The notes beneath the pieces were generated by a model. It saw only the letters and a list, made by a program, of their open reading frames with translations, made no database searches and had not been told where the DNA came from. Positions 1-7,836 of a stretch of 44,935 nt of DNA are shown in pieces. Every line of letters begins with the position of its first letter. Position 1 is the stretch's first letter. Position numbers and translations under genes: made by a program. The DNA comes from Alphaproteobacteria bacterium. Its GTDB lineage: Bacteria; Pseudomonadota; Alphaproteobacteria; Caulobacterales; Caulobacteraceae. The stretch spans positions 11,108-56,042 of the forward strand of contig QBLX01000007.1 of NCBI GenBank assembly GCA_003241825.1, in the 5' to 3' direction.

Positions 1-1388
1 GTGCCGGAACCGCCGGTCTGAAGGCAGGCACCGAAGGACTGGGCTGTCTGGCCGGGGCGGGTGAAGCAACCGATGATGCCCGGCGAGACCGGGATCGCGG
101 GGTTCGCGCCGTTGATGTTGGCCGAGAGCAGGAAGGACAGGAACGGCGTGTAGTCGGCACCGAAGTAATAGCTGTCGGTCCGGTTGATGTCCTCCTTGGT
201 CGCGAAGACACCGACGAGCCAGTCAAGCTTGTCGGTCGCGCCTGCCAGGCGGAATTCCTGGGTCAGGTTATCGACCTCGAAGCCGAATTCGCCGTCGTTC
301 ACGCGGTACAGGATGTCCGCACCGGTGAAGTCGAGGTCCTGGCCGTTTGAGGTCGACCACGTGCGCCACGACGAGACACTGGTCAGCGTCGCATCACCCC
401 AGCGGTTCAGGTCAAAGTTGGCTTCGGCCGAAACGCCACGGTCCTCGATCTGCTGGCCGGTTGGACGGTTGGCGAAGGCCGTGCGCGAGAACGGCAGGGG
501 GCTGAAGCCGGTGGCCGGCGGGCGCTGGCCCGTGCCCTGGGACAGGCCGTCGATGAACGGGAAGGTCGGGCCGGTGCGGATCTGGGTGCCGACGCAGCAG
601 TATTCATCGCGCTTGGAAAAGTCCGCGATCAGGCGCAGCGAGACATTGTCGTTCGGGAGGTACAGCAGCTGGCCACGAACGGTCCAGAAGTCCTGGTTCT
701 GGTCGTCGAGGTTGGTGCGCGGACCGTCGCCGATGTCGATGGGGTTGAAGCCATCACGGATACGACGCGCTGCATAGAGACGGAAGGCGGTCGTGTCGGT
801 GATCGGGCCGGTGACCGACCCGGAGGTGCCGAGGGCGCCGAAATTGCCGACCGTGCCTTCGAAGCTGTAGCCCGGCGTGAACGACGGGGCCTCGGTAATG
901 ATGTTGACGACGCCGGCCGAAGTGTTCTTGCCGAACAGGGTGCCCTGCGGGCCCTTCAGGACCTCGATGCGCTGCATTTCGCCGAGGTCACCGAAGCCGA
1001 CGCCGTTACGCGAACGATAGACGCCGTCGATGACGACGCCGACGGAGCTTTCAAGACCGGGGTTGTCACCCACGGTGCCCACGCCGCGGATACGGACCGT
1101 GGTCGAGGCCTCGCTGGACGTTGACGTCACGGTCATGCCGGGCGTCAGGATGGCCATGTCCTTGATGTCGCGGACGCCCGCGTCGTTGAGCACTTCCTGC
1201 GACAGGGACGTGACCACGATCGGCACGTCCTGAAGGCTCTGTTCGCGCTTCTGGGCGGTGACGATGATGTCATCGACCGTTGTCGGCTCGTCCTGATCCT
1301 GGGCGAAGGCCGTTCCGGCAAAGCCGAAGGCGACGGCACCGACGACGGCGGCCGACGCGGTGCTGCGTAGAATTTGAGTAAGGCGCAT
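1..1388 (-). CDS. TonB-dependent receptor, N-terminal part (cut by window edge)
   Basis: Outer-membrane TonB-dependent receptor that would import a ligand such as a siderophore, vitamin or carbohydrate; the substrate cannot be told. The visible 462 residues start MRLTQILRS with a signal peptide ending near AFAQD. A TonB-box-like stretch (VDDIIVTAQKRE) follows, then the plug domain (LQDVPIVVTSL, VRIRGVG, GVVIDGVYRSR, IEVLKGPQGTLFGKN, GVVNIIT) and the first beta-barrel strands. The frame stays open to base 1, so the remaining barrel lies outside the window. The plug motifs are of the CirA/Fiu-like kind that is abundant in Caulobacterales and Sphingomonadales. It is transcribed divergently from selO across a spacer of about 390 bases. 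The family call is secure; the ligand is unknown. Confidence 0.95.
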   Translation of the reverse strand, partial: MRLTQILRSTASAAVVGAVAFGFAGTAFAQDQDEPTTVDDIIVTAQKREQSLQDVPIVVTSLSQEVLNDAGVRDIKDMAILTPGMTVTSTSSEASTTVRIRGVGTVGDNPGLESSVGVVIDGVYRSRNGVGFGDLGEMQRIEVLKGPQGTLFGKNTSAGVVNIITEAPSFTPGYSFEGTVGNFGALGTSGSVTGPITDTTAFRLYAARRIRDGFNPIDIGDGPRTNLDDQNQDFWTVRGQLLYLPNDNVSLRLIADFSKRDEYCCVGTQIRTGPTFPFIDGLSQGTGQRPPATGFSPLPFSRTAFANRPTGQQIEDRGVSAEANFDLNRWGDATLTSVSSWRTWSTSNGQDLDFTGADILYRVNDGEFGFEVDNLTQEFRLAGATDKLDWLVGVFATKEDINRTDSYYFGADYTPFLSFLLSANINGANPAIPVSPGIIGCFTRPGQTAQSFGACLQTGGSG

Positions 1389-1775
1389 GAATACGGCTCC
1401 CGGTTCCTGTGCCCGATCACCGTCAGAACGGCGTCGTGGCGTTTCCTGAATTCCCTGATCCGCGCCCTTCTGACGTGACGGCGGATTCTCGAAGCTTTGG
1501 CGTAGTCCAAGCCGCGTAAAGCGACAAGCGACCGCAAGGGGCCGGGCCGCATTTCAGCCGCGCCACGGGACCCGGTGTGACGCAAAAGCGACAAAAAGCG
1601 ATGACCTAGGGTCAATATTGCGCTCGAAAGCTTGAGGATCCGCACAGGTTTTGCGCCGGATGCGGCGGCTGGTTTCATGTCCGGGAGGTCACCAGGCCAT
1701 CAGACGTCCCTACCGGAGGCCCTGCCGGTCGGGCATACGGTTGCGCAGACGTCGTCCAATCCGCATCTGCATCTG
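1389..1775. promoter_or_regulatory. Divergent intergenic region between the TonB receptor and selO
   Basis: This non-coding stretch must hold promoters for both neighbours. Visible elements are a 13-base inverted repeat TGACC-TAG-GGTCA at 1602-1614 and two copies of AAAAGCGA at about 1584 and 1595. No convincing -35/-10 pair stands out. Open frames cross the region on both strands but have no family resemblance. A regulator binding the palindrome is only a guess. Confidence 0.35.
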
Positions 1776-3203
1776 ATGCCTGTATCGTCGACCTACCGCC
1801 CCGATCCCCTCTTTGCAGCCCTCGGCCCGGAGTTTGGCGATCCCGTCGGACCGGCCGGATTTCCGCAGACCGTCCTGCGTCATCGCAATGTGCGCGCGGC
1901 GGCCGAAGCCGGCCTTTCGGACCTGACCGACGCGGAGTGGCTCGCCCATTTCGGCCGTTTCGAGCGCCTGCCCGGCCAGCCGGGGCCGATCGCCATGCGC
2001 TATCACGGGCATCAGTTCCGGCATTACAATCCTGACCTCGGAGACGGGCGCGGATTTCTGGCAGCCCAGTTGCGCGAGGCATCCGCTGGAGAACGGGCCG
2101 GCCGCCTGCTCGATCTCGGCACAAAGGGCTCCGGCACCACACCCTGGTCCCGCGCGGGTGACGGTCGGCTGACCCTGAAGGGCGGCATGCGCGAAGTGCT
2201 GGCCGCGACCATGCTGGAGGCCCAGGGCGTACCGACCAGCCGCGCCCTCAGCCTGATCGAGACGGGCGAGGCGCTGGAACGCGGTGACGAACCGTCCCCG
2301 ACCCGGTCGGCTGTGCTCGTTCGACTGCAGCACAGCCATGTCCGCTTCGGGACCTTCCAGCGCGTGGCCTATTTCGAACGCGCGGACCAGATCGAGGTGC
2401 TGGCCGAGCATGTCCGCGTCGCCTACCACCCGCATGTCGAACCGGGCGACGCACCGGGCCTGCTGGCTGCGATCGTCGAGGCCTCTGCCCGGCTGGTGGC
2501 ACGCTGGGTCGCCGCGGGCTTCGTGCATGGCGTGCTGAATACCGATAATCTGAACGTTACGGGCGAGAGCTTCGACTATGGCCCGTGGCGATTCCTGCCT
2601 GCCTATGAGCCCGGCTTTACGGCCGCCTATTTCGATTCTTCCGGACTGTATGCCTTCGCGCGCCAGCCGGAGGCCGTGTTCTGGAACCTGACCCAGCTGG
2701 CCGGTACGCTGAAACTCATCGCCGACGCAGAGCCGCTGACAGAAGCCCTGAATGGATTCGGGCCCGCCTATATCCGCCAGCTGCGCGCCGCCTTTCTGGA
2801 CCGGCTCGGTGTCAGGAGTCTCGGCGAAGCGGCGGATCAGCGGCTGCTGGACACGACGCTCGCCCTGCTGCGAGAGGGCGGTGCGGAGCTGCGATGGGAA
2901 CCACTGTTCTTCGACTGGTTCTCCGGGTTCGGCTCATCCGCACGCGCGCTTTCGGGGCCGAGGGCGAAACTCTACCAGACCAAGGCCTTTGCCGATTTCC
3001 GCTTCGCCCTGTTCGAGCACGAACCGGACCGTCCCGAACGCCTCGAGGCCCCGTTGTTCGCGCGGCCTGAACCCGAGGAAATGCTGATCGACGAGGTCGA
3101 GGCGGTCTGGGCCGCGATCGATCGCGATGATGACTGGTCCCCTTTCGGGGAAAAGCTCGATCGGCTCGAGGCCCTGCGGCTGGTCGTGCAGGCCCCGGCC
3201 TGA
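1776..3203 (+). CDS. selO: Protein adenylyltransferase SelO (YdiU/UPF0061 family)
   Basis: SelO is a pseudokinase-fold enzyme that transfers AMP from ATP to Ser, Thr or Tyr residues of proteins and is tied to redox homeostasis. The 475-aa product has the family landmarks in order: a YHGHQF segment, LGDGRGF, the nucleotide-binding stretch LGTKGSGTTPWSRAGDGR, REVLAATMLEAQGVPTSRALSL, HSHVRFGTFQ, and the metal-binding block HGVLNTDNLNVTGESFDYGP. The length is close to the 478 aa of E. coli SelO. I chose the ATG at 1776 because similarity begins just after it (YRPDPLFAALGPEF). Upstream in-frame starts at 1632 and 1677 would add unconserved residues, and no candidate has a clear Shine-Dalgarno sequence. 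No C-terminal selenocysteine is visible, as is usual for bacterial members. Confidence 0.93.
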   Translation: MPVSSTYRPDPLFAALGPEFGDPVGPAGFPQTVLRHRNVRAAAEAGLSDLTDAEWLAHFGRFERLPGQPGPIAMRYHGHQFRHYNPDLGDGRGFLAAQLREASAGERAGRLLDLGTKGSGTTPWSRAGDGRLTLKGGMREVLAATMLEAQGVPTSRALSLIETGEALERGDEPSPTRSAVLVRLQHSHVRFGTFQRVAYFERADQIEVLAEHVRVAYHPHVEPGDAPGLLAAIVEASARLVARWVAAGFVHGVLNTDNLNVTGESFDYGPWRFLPAYEPGFTAAYFDSSGLYAFARQPEAVFWNLTQLAGTLKLIADAEPLTEALNGFGPAYIRQLRAAFLDRLGVRSLGEAADQRLLDTTLALLREGGAELRWEPLFFDWFSGFGSSARALSGPRAKLYQTKAFADFRFALFEHEPDRPERLEAPLFARPEPEEMLIDEVEAVWAAIDRDDDWSPFGEKLDRLEALRLVVQAPA

Positions 3204-3422
3204 TGACAGGCTTGTAACGCTGCGGCCACGCTTGCGCCACGGGTGGGTGGCCAAGGTCCTGAAGTCTGAGCAATCGGAAAAGTCATCAATTGATGTCTAC
3301 ATCTGATGACATACACATAAAGCTGTGCCATACCCTTGCAGGCAACCAGGACTGCTCCGATATCGCAACTGTTGCAGTTTGCATTCGCCGACCCTCGCCA
3401 CCCCTTCTTCAAGAGTCGCTCC

Positions 3423-3857
3423 ATGGCCTCCTTCTGCCAAAGCCGGTCCGCGCCGCAGACGCCTCGCGCCCGTCAGGCCCGCGATTTTGCGAATCTCGCC
3501 CTCTGGACCCTGCAGGGCTGGATCGCGATGTTCTTTGCGGCTGCCGGCTATGCCAAGCTGACCGAACCGATGGACAATCTGGCCCTGCTTCTGCGCTGGC
3601 CAGAGCAGGTCAGCATCAACCTCGTGCGCGGCGTGGGGATCGTGGAAATCATTCTGGCGCTGGGCGTGCTGATGCCGCTGTTCTCATGGAAGATCGGGCG
3701 CTGGCCGCTGCTGGTCTCGGCCACCGGCCTTGTCGCGATGGAAAGTGTCATGCTCGGCGTGCACATTTTCGGGGCGGACATTTCCCTGGCACTGACCAAC
3801 GCCGTGCTGCTGGCCATCACGATCCCCGTGTTGCTGGGCCGCCGCCCCCCTTGCTGA
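3423..3857 (+). CDS. DoxX-family membrane protein
   Basis: A small integral membrane protein of 144 aa. It has a basic N-terminus followed by about four hydrophobic helices ([73 protein letters not shown]). The [10 protein letters not shown] motif after the first helix and GxxEIILALG in the second are typical of DoxX/DoxX-like proteins. DoxX names a thiosulfate:quinone oxidoreductase subunit in archaea, but the bacterial paralogues are mostly of unknown role and are often linked to envelope or redox stress. A TTG start at 3336 would add 29 residues. The ATG at 3423 is preferred because the membrane domain begins soon after it. The 3' end overlaps the convergent DUF2256 gene by 41 bases. Confidence 0.8.
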   Translation: MASFCQSRSAPQTPRARQARDFANLALWTLQGWIAMFFAAAGYAKLTEPMDNLALLLRWPEQVSINLVRGVGIVEIILALGVLMPLFSWKIGRWPLLVSATGLVAMESVMLGVHIFGADISLALTNAVLLAITIPVLLGRRPPC

Positions 3858-4017
3858 CACCGGCCGCGCGACAGCGGTCAGAGCAGAATTTCACATTGTC
3901 CCAATCCCGCGCCCATTTGGCGCGCCAGACGAACGGCCGACCGCAGGCCTGACAGTCCTTGCTCGGCAGGTCGCCCTTGGCCGGGGCCAGGCCCTTGTTG
4001 ACATGCTTTCTGGCCAT
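3817..4017 (-). CDS. DUF2256 domain-containing zinc-ribbon-like protein
   Basis: A 66-aa basic protein whose core reads [19 protein letters not shown], then [12 protein letters not shown]. It therefore has a CxxC and a CxxxC pair that probably bind one zinc ion. This layout (LPxKxCxxCxRPFxWRxKW...WxxVxxCSxxCR) is that of DUF2256, a small conserved family of unknown function found widely in proteobacteria. It is convergent with, and overlaps, the DoxX gene. Its start codon lies 51 bases from the divergent MerR gene, so its 5' region is shared with that regulator's promoter. The family assignment is firm; no molecular role is claimed. Confidence 0.88.
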   Translation of the reverse strand: MARKHVNKGLAPAKGDLPSKDCQACGRPFVWRAKWARDWDNVKFCSDRCRAAGVSKGGGGPATRGS

Positions 4018-4038
4018 GCGGCGAACTGAAACCTTCCC

Positions 4039-4054
4039 TTTACGTCCGCGTCAA
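4039..4054. promoter_or_regulatory. Candidate operator of the MerR/LiuR-type regulator
   Basis: The imperfect inverted repeat TTTACGT-CC-GCGTCAA lies 15 bases before the ATG of the MerR-family gene, and pairs outward by one more base at 4038/4055. From memory it resembles the TTnACGT/ACGTnAA palindromes reported for LiuR-type regulators of branched-chain and fatty acid catabolism. TTATGA at 4056-4061 could be the -10. An autoregulated operon promoter is inferred. Confidence 0.5.
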
Positions 4055-4068
4055 GTTATGAAGACGTC

Positions 4069-4572
4069 ATGGCCACGGCGGACGACCATCGCACCTATTC
4101 CATCCGGCAGCTCTGCCGGGAGTTCGGCGCGACTGCCCGCGCCCTGCGCTTCTATGAAGACAAGGGGCTTCTGACCCCGGCGCGCAAGGGCCAGACCCGC
4201 GTCTATGACGCCCGGGACCGCGCCCGCCTCAAGCTGATCCTGCGCGGCCGTCGCATCGGTTTCACCCTTCACGAGATCCAGGACATGCTGGATCTCTATG
4301 ACCGCAACGACGGCAACACCCATCAGATGGCGATCGCCCTGCGCCGCCATCGCGCCCAGATCGAAGCCCTGAAACAACAGCGTGAAGATCTCGACGCCGC
4401 CATCGAAACAGCCGAGGCCGCCTGCGCTGCCATGGAAGAGCGGCTGTCCGCCATGCGCCCCGACCTGCTGCCCGGCGCGGAGGATTACGAGTCCGTCCTG
4501 CGCGCCCGCCTCAACCACGACGATCCCCACGCCCATCACGCCCCCCGCAACCCCTTCAAAGCGAGAGCCTGA
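4069..4572 (+). CDS. MerR-family transcriptional regulator, LiuR-like
   Basis: A 167-aa DNA-binding regulator. The N-terminal winged helix-turn-helix of the MerR class is clear: YSIRQLCREFGATARALRFYEDKGLLTPAR, followed by TRVYDARDRARLKLILRGRRIGFTLHEIQDML. A long coiled-coil dimerisation helix follows (about residues 85-130). The short C-terminus lacks the Cys pattern of metal- or redox-sensing MerR proteins, which favours a metabolite ligand. It is followed after 5 bases by an acyl-CoA dehydrogenase, so the two are very probably cotranscribed. In proteobacteria this arrangement is typical of LiuR-like regulators controlling leucine/isovalerate or fatty acid degradation. An inverted repeat sits just upstream (4039-4054). 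The exact effector is not deducible. Confidence 0.85.
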   Translation: MATADDHRTYSIRQLCREFGATARALRFYEDKGLLTPARKGQTRVYDARDRARLKLILRGRRIGFTLHEIQDMLDLYDRNDGNTHQMAIALRRHRAQIEALKQQREDLDAAIETAEAACAAMEERLSAMRPDLLPGAEDYESVLRARLNHDDPHAHHAPRNPFKARA

Positions 4573-4577
4573 GCCCC

Positions 4578-6359
4578 ATGGCCTATAAAGCCCCCGTCCG
4601 CGACCTGACCTTCATCCTGAACGAAGTCCTCGAGATTGACCGTTATTCGAACCAGGCCGGGTTCGAGGACATCTCGTCCGATCTGGTCGGCCAGATCCTC
4701 GAGGAGGGTGCCAAATTCGCCGAGGAGGTGATCGCTCCGATCAACCACTCGGGCGACAAGGAAGGCTGCCACTGGGACAATGGCGTCGTCACCGGGCCCA
4801 AGGGCTGGAAGGAAGCCTACAAGGCGATGGTCGAGGCCGGATGGCCCGCCCTGTCGGCCGATCCCGCCTATGGTGGCCAGGGCATGCCCGCGGTCGTCGG
4901 CATGGCGTTCGGCCAGTTCACCGCCGGTGCCTCGGCGGCCTTCTCGATGTATCCCGGCCTGACGGCAGGTGCCTATGCCGGTATCCACGCCAATGCGTCC
5001 GAGGAACTGAAGACCAAATACCTGCCCAAGATGGCCACCGGCGAATGGGGTGGCACGATGAACCTGACGGAGCCCCAGTGCGGGACCGACCTCGGCATGG
5101 TGCGGACCAAGGCTGTGCTCCAGGCCGACGGCAGCTACAAGATTTCTGGCCAGAAGATCTGGATCTCGGCCGGCGAGCACGACTTCACCGACAACATCAT
5201 CCACACCGTCCTGGCCCGTATCGAGGGCGCACCGGCCGGGATCAAGGGCCTGAGCCTGTTCCTCGTGCCCAAGGTGATGGTCAATGACGATGGCTCGCTG
5301 GGCGCGCGCAATTCGCTGATGTGCACAGGCCTCGAGCACAAGATGGGCATCCACGGCAATGCGACTGCCGTGATGCAGTATGAAGAAGCGACCGGCTGGC
5401 TGATCGGCGCCGAGGGCCGCGGCATGAACAATATGTTCGTCGTGATGAACGAGGCGCGACTGGGCACGGGACTGCAGGGCCTGGCCATCGGCTCGGCCGC
5501 CTATCAGGCCGCACTTGAGTTCGCCAAGGATCGCATCCAGGGCCGCAGCCTGACGGGTCCCAAGAACCCCGAAGCCCAGGCCGACAGCATCATGGTCCAC
5601 CCCGATGTCCGCCGCATGCTTCTGGAGGCCAAGGCCTTCGTTGAAGGCGGGCAGGCCTTCGTGCTGTGGACAGCACTCCAGGCCGACCTGCAGAAATCCG
5701 CTGACGAAGCGACGGCGCAAAAAGCCCATGACTACATGGGCCTGCTGACCCCGGTGCTGAAAGCCTATCTGACGGACAAGGGTTTCCACGTGGCATCCCT
5801 CGGCCTGCAGGTGCACGGCGGATCGGGCTATACCGAGCATTTCCAGGCGTCGCAGTATCTTCGCGATGCCCGGATCACCATGATCTATGAGGGCACCAAC
5901 GGCATTCAGGCTCTGGATCTGGTCGGTCGCAAGCTGCCGGCCAATGGCGGTCGTGCGATCATGTCCTGGTTCTCCGACATCGACGCCTTCGTGGCGGAGA
6001 ACGGCGGCGAAGGCCCGGTCAAGCCCTATATCGACGGCCTCGCCGACGCCAAGAAGAAGCTGCAGGAGGGCACGATGTGGCTCATGCAGAACGGTATGCA
6101 GAACCCCGACAACGCCGGTGCCGCCAGCACCGAATACCTGAACCTGTTCGGCCTGACGGCCCTCGCCTATATGTGGGCGCAGATGGCCAGGGCGGCTCAG
6201 GCCCATGTCGATGCCGGGTCCGAGGATCCCTTCTACGTCACCAAGCTGCAGACCGGTCGTTACTTCGTCGAGCGCATCCTGCCCGACGCCGGTGGGCACC
6301 TCACCAAGCTGAAGACCGGTGCCGACGTTCTGATGGCCATGCCCGTAGAGGCGTTCTGA
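4578..6359 (+). CDS. Acyl-CoA dehydrogenase with extra C-terminal domain
   Basis: An FAD-dependent enzyme that makes the first alpha,beta-double bond of a fatty acyl-CoA. At 593 aa it belongs to the long FadE subfamily, which carries an extra N-terminal segment and a C-terminal helical domain beyond the usual 380-residue fold. Seen in order are an N-terminal helical segment (about 1-60), the N-terminal ACAD domain, the FAD-site motif MNLTEPQCGTDLG, the beta domain (KISGQKIWISAGEHD), GIHGNATAVMQYE, and the C-terminal ACAD domain ending in IYEGTNGIQALDLVGRKL. The Glu of YEGTNG is the expected catalytic base. The C-terminal extension runs from about residue 465. It starts 5 bases after the MerR gene. 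Chain-length preference cannot be read from the sequence. Confidence 0.93.
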   Translation: MAYKAPVRDLTFILNEVLEIDRYSNQAGFEDISSDLVGQILEEGAKFAEEVIAPINHSGDKEGCHWDNGVVTGPKGWKEAYKAMVEAGWPALSADPAYGGQGMPAVVGMAFGQFTAGASAAFSMYPGLTAGAYAGIHANASEELKTKYLPKMATGEWGGTMNLTEPQCGTDLGMVRTKAVLQADGSYKISGQKIWISAGEHDFTDNIIHTVLARIEGAPAGIKGLSLFLVPKVMVNDDGSLGARNSLMCTGLEHKMGIHGNATAVMQYEEATGWLIGAEGRGMNNMFVVMNEARLGTGLQGLAIGSAAYQAALEFAKDRIQGRSLTGPKNPEAQADSIMVHPDVRRMLLEAKAFVEGGQAFVLWTALQADLQKSADEATAQKAHDYMGLLTPVLKAYLTDKGFHVASLGLQVHGGSGYTEHFQASQYLRDARITMIYEGTNGIQALDLVGRKLPANGGRAIMSWFSDIDAFVAENGGEGPVKPYIDGLADAKKKLQEGTMWLMQNGMQNPDNAGAASTEYLNLFGLTALAYMWAQMARAAQAHVDAGSEDPFYVTKLQTGRYFVERILPDAGGHLTKLKTGADVLMAMPVEAF

Positions 6360-6417
6360 CTGGTCTCCCTGTCGCAGCGCGATGGGGGGATGTCACGGCG
6401 TGACTCTGCGCCGTAAC

Positions 6418-6519
6418 GGAGGGGCTGCCAGCGTCTGAGCGCTGATCCTGAAAATAGTGCGGTGGACATAGCCCCTCCACCGCTTCGCGGTCCCCCTCCC
6501 CATCGCCGGGATGGGGAGG
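6418..6519 (+). repeat. Structured REP-like leader with competing hairpins before acyl-CoA dehydrogenase 2
   Basis: The spacer between the two acyl-CoA dehydrogenase genes holds several exact inverted repeats: GGAGGGGC 6418-6425 with GCCCCTCC 6471-6478; CAGCG 6429-6433 with CGCTG 6440-6444; GCGGTGGA 6459-6466 with TCCACCGC 6476-6483; ACCGC 6479-6483 with GCGGT 6487-6491; and a perfect 10-bp stem CCTCCCCATC 6495-6504 with GATGGGGAGG 6510-6519 around a 5-base loop. Some of these exclude each other. The 3' arm of the last stem contains the Shine-Dalgarno sequence of the next gene. The CCTCCACCGCTTCGCGG core resembles dispersed repeats in Caulobacteraceae, so this may be a REP-type element co-opted as a leader. 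Confidence 0.7.
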
Positions 6520-6528
6520 AGATTGAAA

Positions 6529-7695
6529 ATGCTGAACGTCATCGACACGCCCGAGCCCGATTTCATGCAGGAAGAGGAGATCACCCTCTTCTCCGACAGC
6601 GTTGGCAAATGGATCGACGAGCACGCGCCGCCCGAAGAGGTCCAGTCCTGGATCGCCAACTCCAGCGTGCCGCGCGCCCTGTGGAACAAGGCCGGCGAGG
6701 CGGGCCTGCTGGGGCTGTCGATGCCCGAGGAAGACGGCGGCATGGGCGGCGACTATCGCCACGAGGTCGTGCTCATGCGCCAGCTGGGCTGGAAGGGTGC
6801 CGACCATTTCGGCATCAGCCTGCATAACGCGATCGTCGCCCCCTACATCTGGCACTACGGCACGCCGGAGCAGAAGGAACGCTGGCTGCCACGGCTGCTG
6901 ACGGGCGAGCTGGTCGGGGCCATCGCCATGACCGAGCCGGGCGCGGGTTCGGACCTGCAGGGCATCAAGACCACCGCCATCAAGTCCGGAAACGGCTATG
7001 TGGTCAACGGGTCCAAGACCTTTATCACCAACGGCCAGCTGGCCAATTTCATCATTGTCGTGGCCAAGACGGACCCGGCTGCCGGGGCCAAGGGCACCAG
7101 TCTGATCGTCGTCGAGACCGACGGAGCCGAAGGCTTCGAGCGCGGGCGGAACCTCCACAAGATCGGCATGGAGGGCAATGACACCTCGGAGCTGTTCTTC
7201 AATGACGTGAAGGTCCCGGGCGAGAACATCATCGGCGGTGGCGAGGGTCTGGGCTTCATCCAGCTGATGCAGCAGCTGCCGCAGGAGCGGTTGAACATCG
7301 CCATTCAGGGCGTTGCTGCAGCCGAGCGCGGCCTCTCGGAGACCCTGGCCTATGTCAAACAGCGCAAGGCCTTCGGCAAGACGGTCCTCGACTTCCAGAA
7401 CACCCAGTTCAAGCTGGCCGAGGTCAAGACCAAGCTGACCGTCGCAAAGGTCTTCTGTGACTACTGCATCGGCCTGCACCTGAAGGGCAAACTGGACGCC
7501 GTGACCGCCTCGATGGCCAAATACTGGGTCACCGACATCCAGGGCGAGACGCTGGACGAGATGCTGCAGCTGCACGGCGGCTACGGCTATATGAACGAGT
7601 ACCCGATCGCCCAGCTCTACAAGGACGCTCGCGTCCAGCGCATCTATGGCGGCACCAACGAAATCATGAAGGTGCTGATCGCGAGATCACTCTGA
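6529..7695 (+). CDS. Acyl-CoA dehydrogenase (standard length)
   Basis: A second FAD acyl-CoA dehydrogenase of 388 aa, the usual length. Motifs: MTEPGAGSDLQGI (FAD and substrate contacts), VVNGSKTFITNGQLANF, KIGMEGNDTSELFFNDVKVP, RKAFGKTVLDFQNTQFKLAE, LHGGYGYMNEYPIAQLYKDARV and IYGGTNEIMK. The Glu in GGTNEI is the expected catalytic base. I chose the ATG at 6529 because GGGGAGGAG lies 7 bases ahead of it; an ATG at 6511 falls inside that hairpin and would add six unnatural residues. Together with the MerR gene and the long acyl-CoA dehydrogenase it forms a probable catabolic cluster, although the 169-base structured spacer may make its expression separately controlled. Confidence 0.93.
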   Translation: MLNVIDTPEPDFMQEEEITLFSDSVGKWIDEHAPPEEVQSWIANSSVPRALWNKAGEAGLLGLSMPEEDGGMGGDYRHEVVLMRQLGWKGADHFGISLHNAIVAPYIWHYGTPEQKERWLPRLLTGELVGAIAMTEPGAGSDLQGIKTTAIKSGNGYVVNGSKTFITNGQLANFIIVVAKTDPAAGAKGTSLIVVETDGAEGFERGRNLHKIGMEGNDTSELFFNDVKVPGENIIGGGEGLGFIQLMQQLPQERLNIAIQGVAAAERGLSETLAYVKQRKAFGKTVLDFQNTQFKLAEVKTKLTVAKVFCDYCIGLHLKGKLDAVTASMAKYWVTDIQGETLDEMLQLHGGYGYMNEYPIAQLYKDARVQRIYGGTNEIMKVLIARSL

Positions 7696-7700
7696 CCGAT

Positions 7701-7828
7701 CCGCTCATCACGGCGAAAGCCGGGACCCAATGATTTCGCGAGGATAATCCGGCTTGCAACTGCTCGTGGATTGCGGTCACACCCGGGGCTGCAAAGCACT
7801 GGGTCCCGGCTTTCGCCGGGATGAGCGG
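7701..7828. repeat. REPIN-like element (two inverted REPs, 128 bp)
   Basis: Two 29-base arms at 7701-7729 and 7800-7828 are inverted copies with one mismatch (A at 7710 where the other arm predicts C). Each arm contains its own hairpin: CGGC-GAAA-GCCG on the left and CCCGGC-TTTC-GCCGGG on the right. The 70-base centre has no conserved coding potential. Translation across such arms gives the familiar spurious HPGESRDP / GPGFRRD peptides. Paired inverted REPs are the hallmark of REPINs, which are non-autonomous elements moved by RAYT transposases. No RAYT gene is in the window and no clear target duplication is visible. The right end lies 8 bases before the rsmE start codon. Confidence 0.85.
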
Positions 7829-7836
7829 AGATCAAT

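Noticed and set aside
3998-4003. TTGACA as a -35 element for the MerR gene
   Set aside because: It lies inside the DUF2256 coding sequence and no -10-like hexamer follows at 16-20 bases.
4536-6299. 587-codon open frame antisense to the long acyl-CoA dehydrogenase
   Set aside because: It mirrors the codon structure of a strongly supported gene on the other strand and shows no family motif; long antisense frames are common at this GC content.
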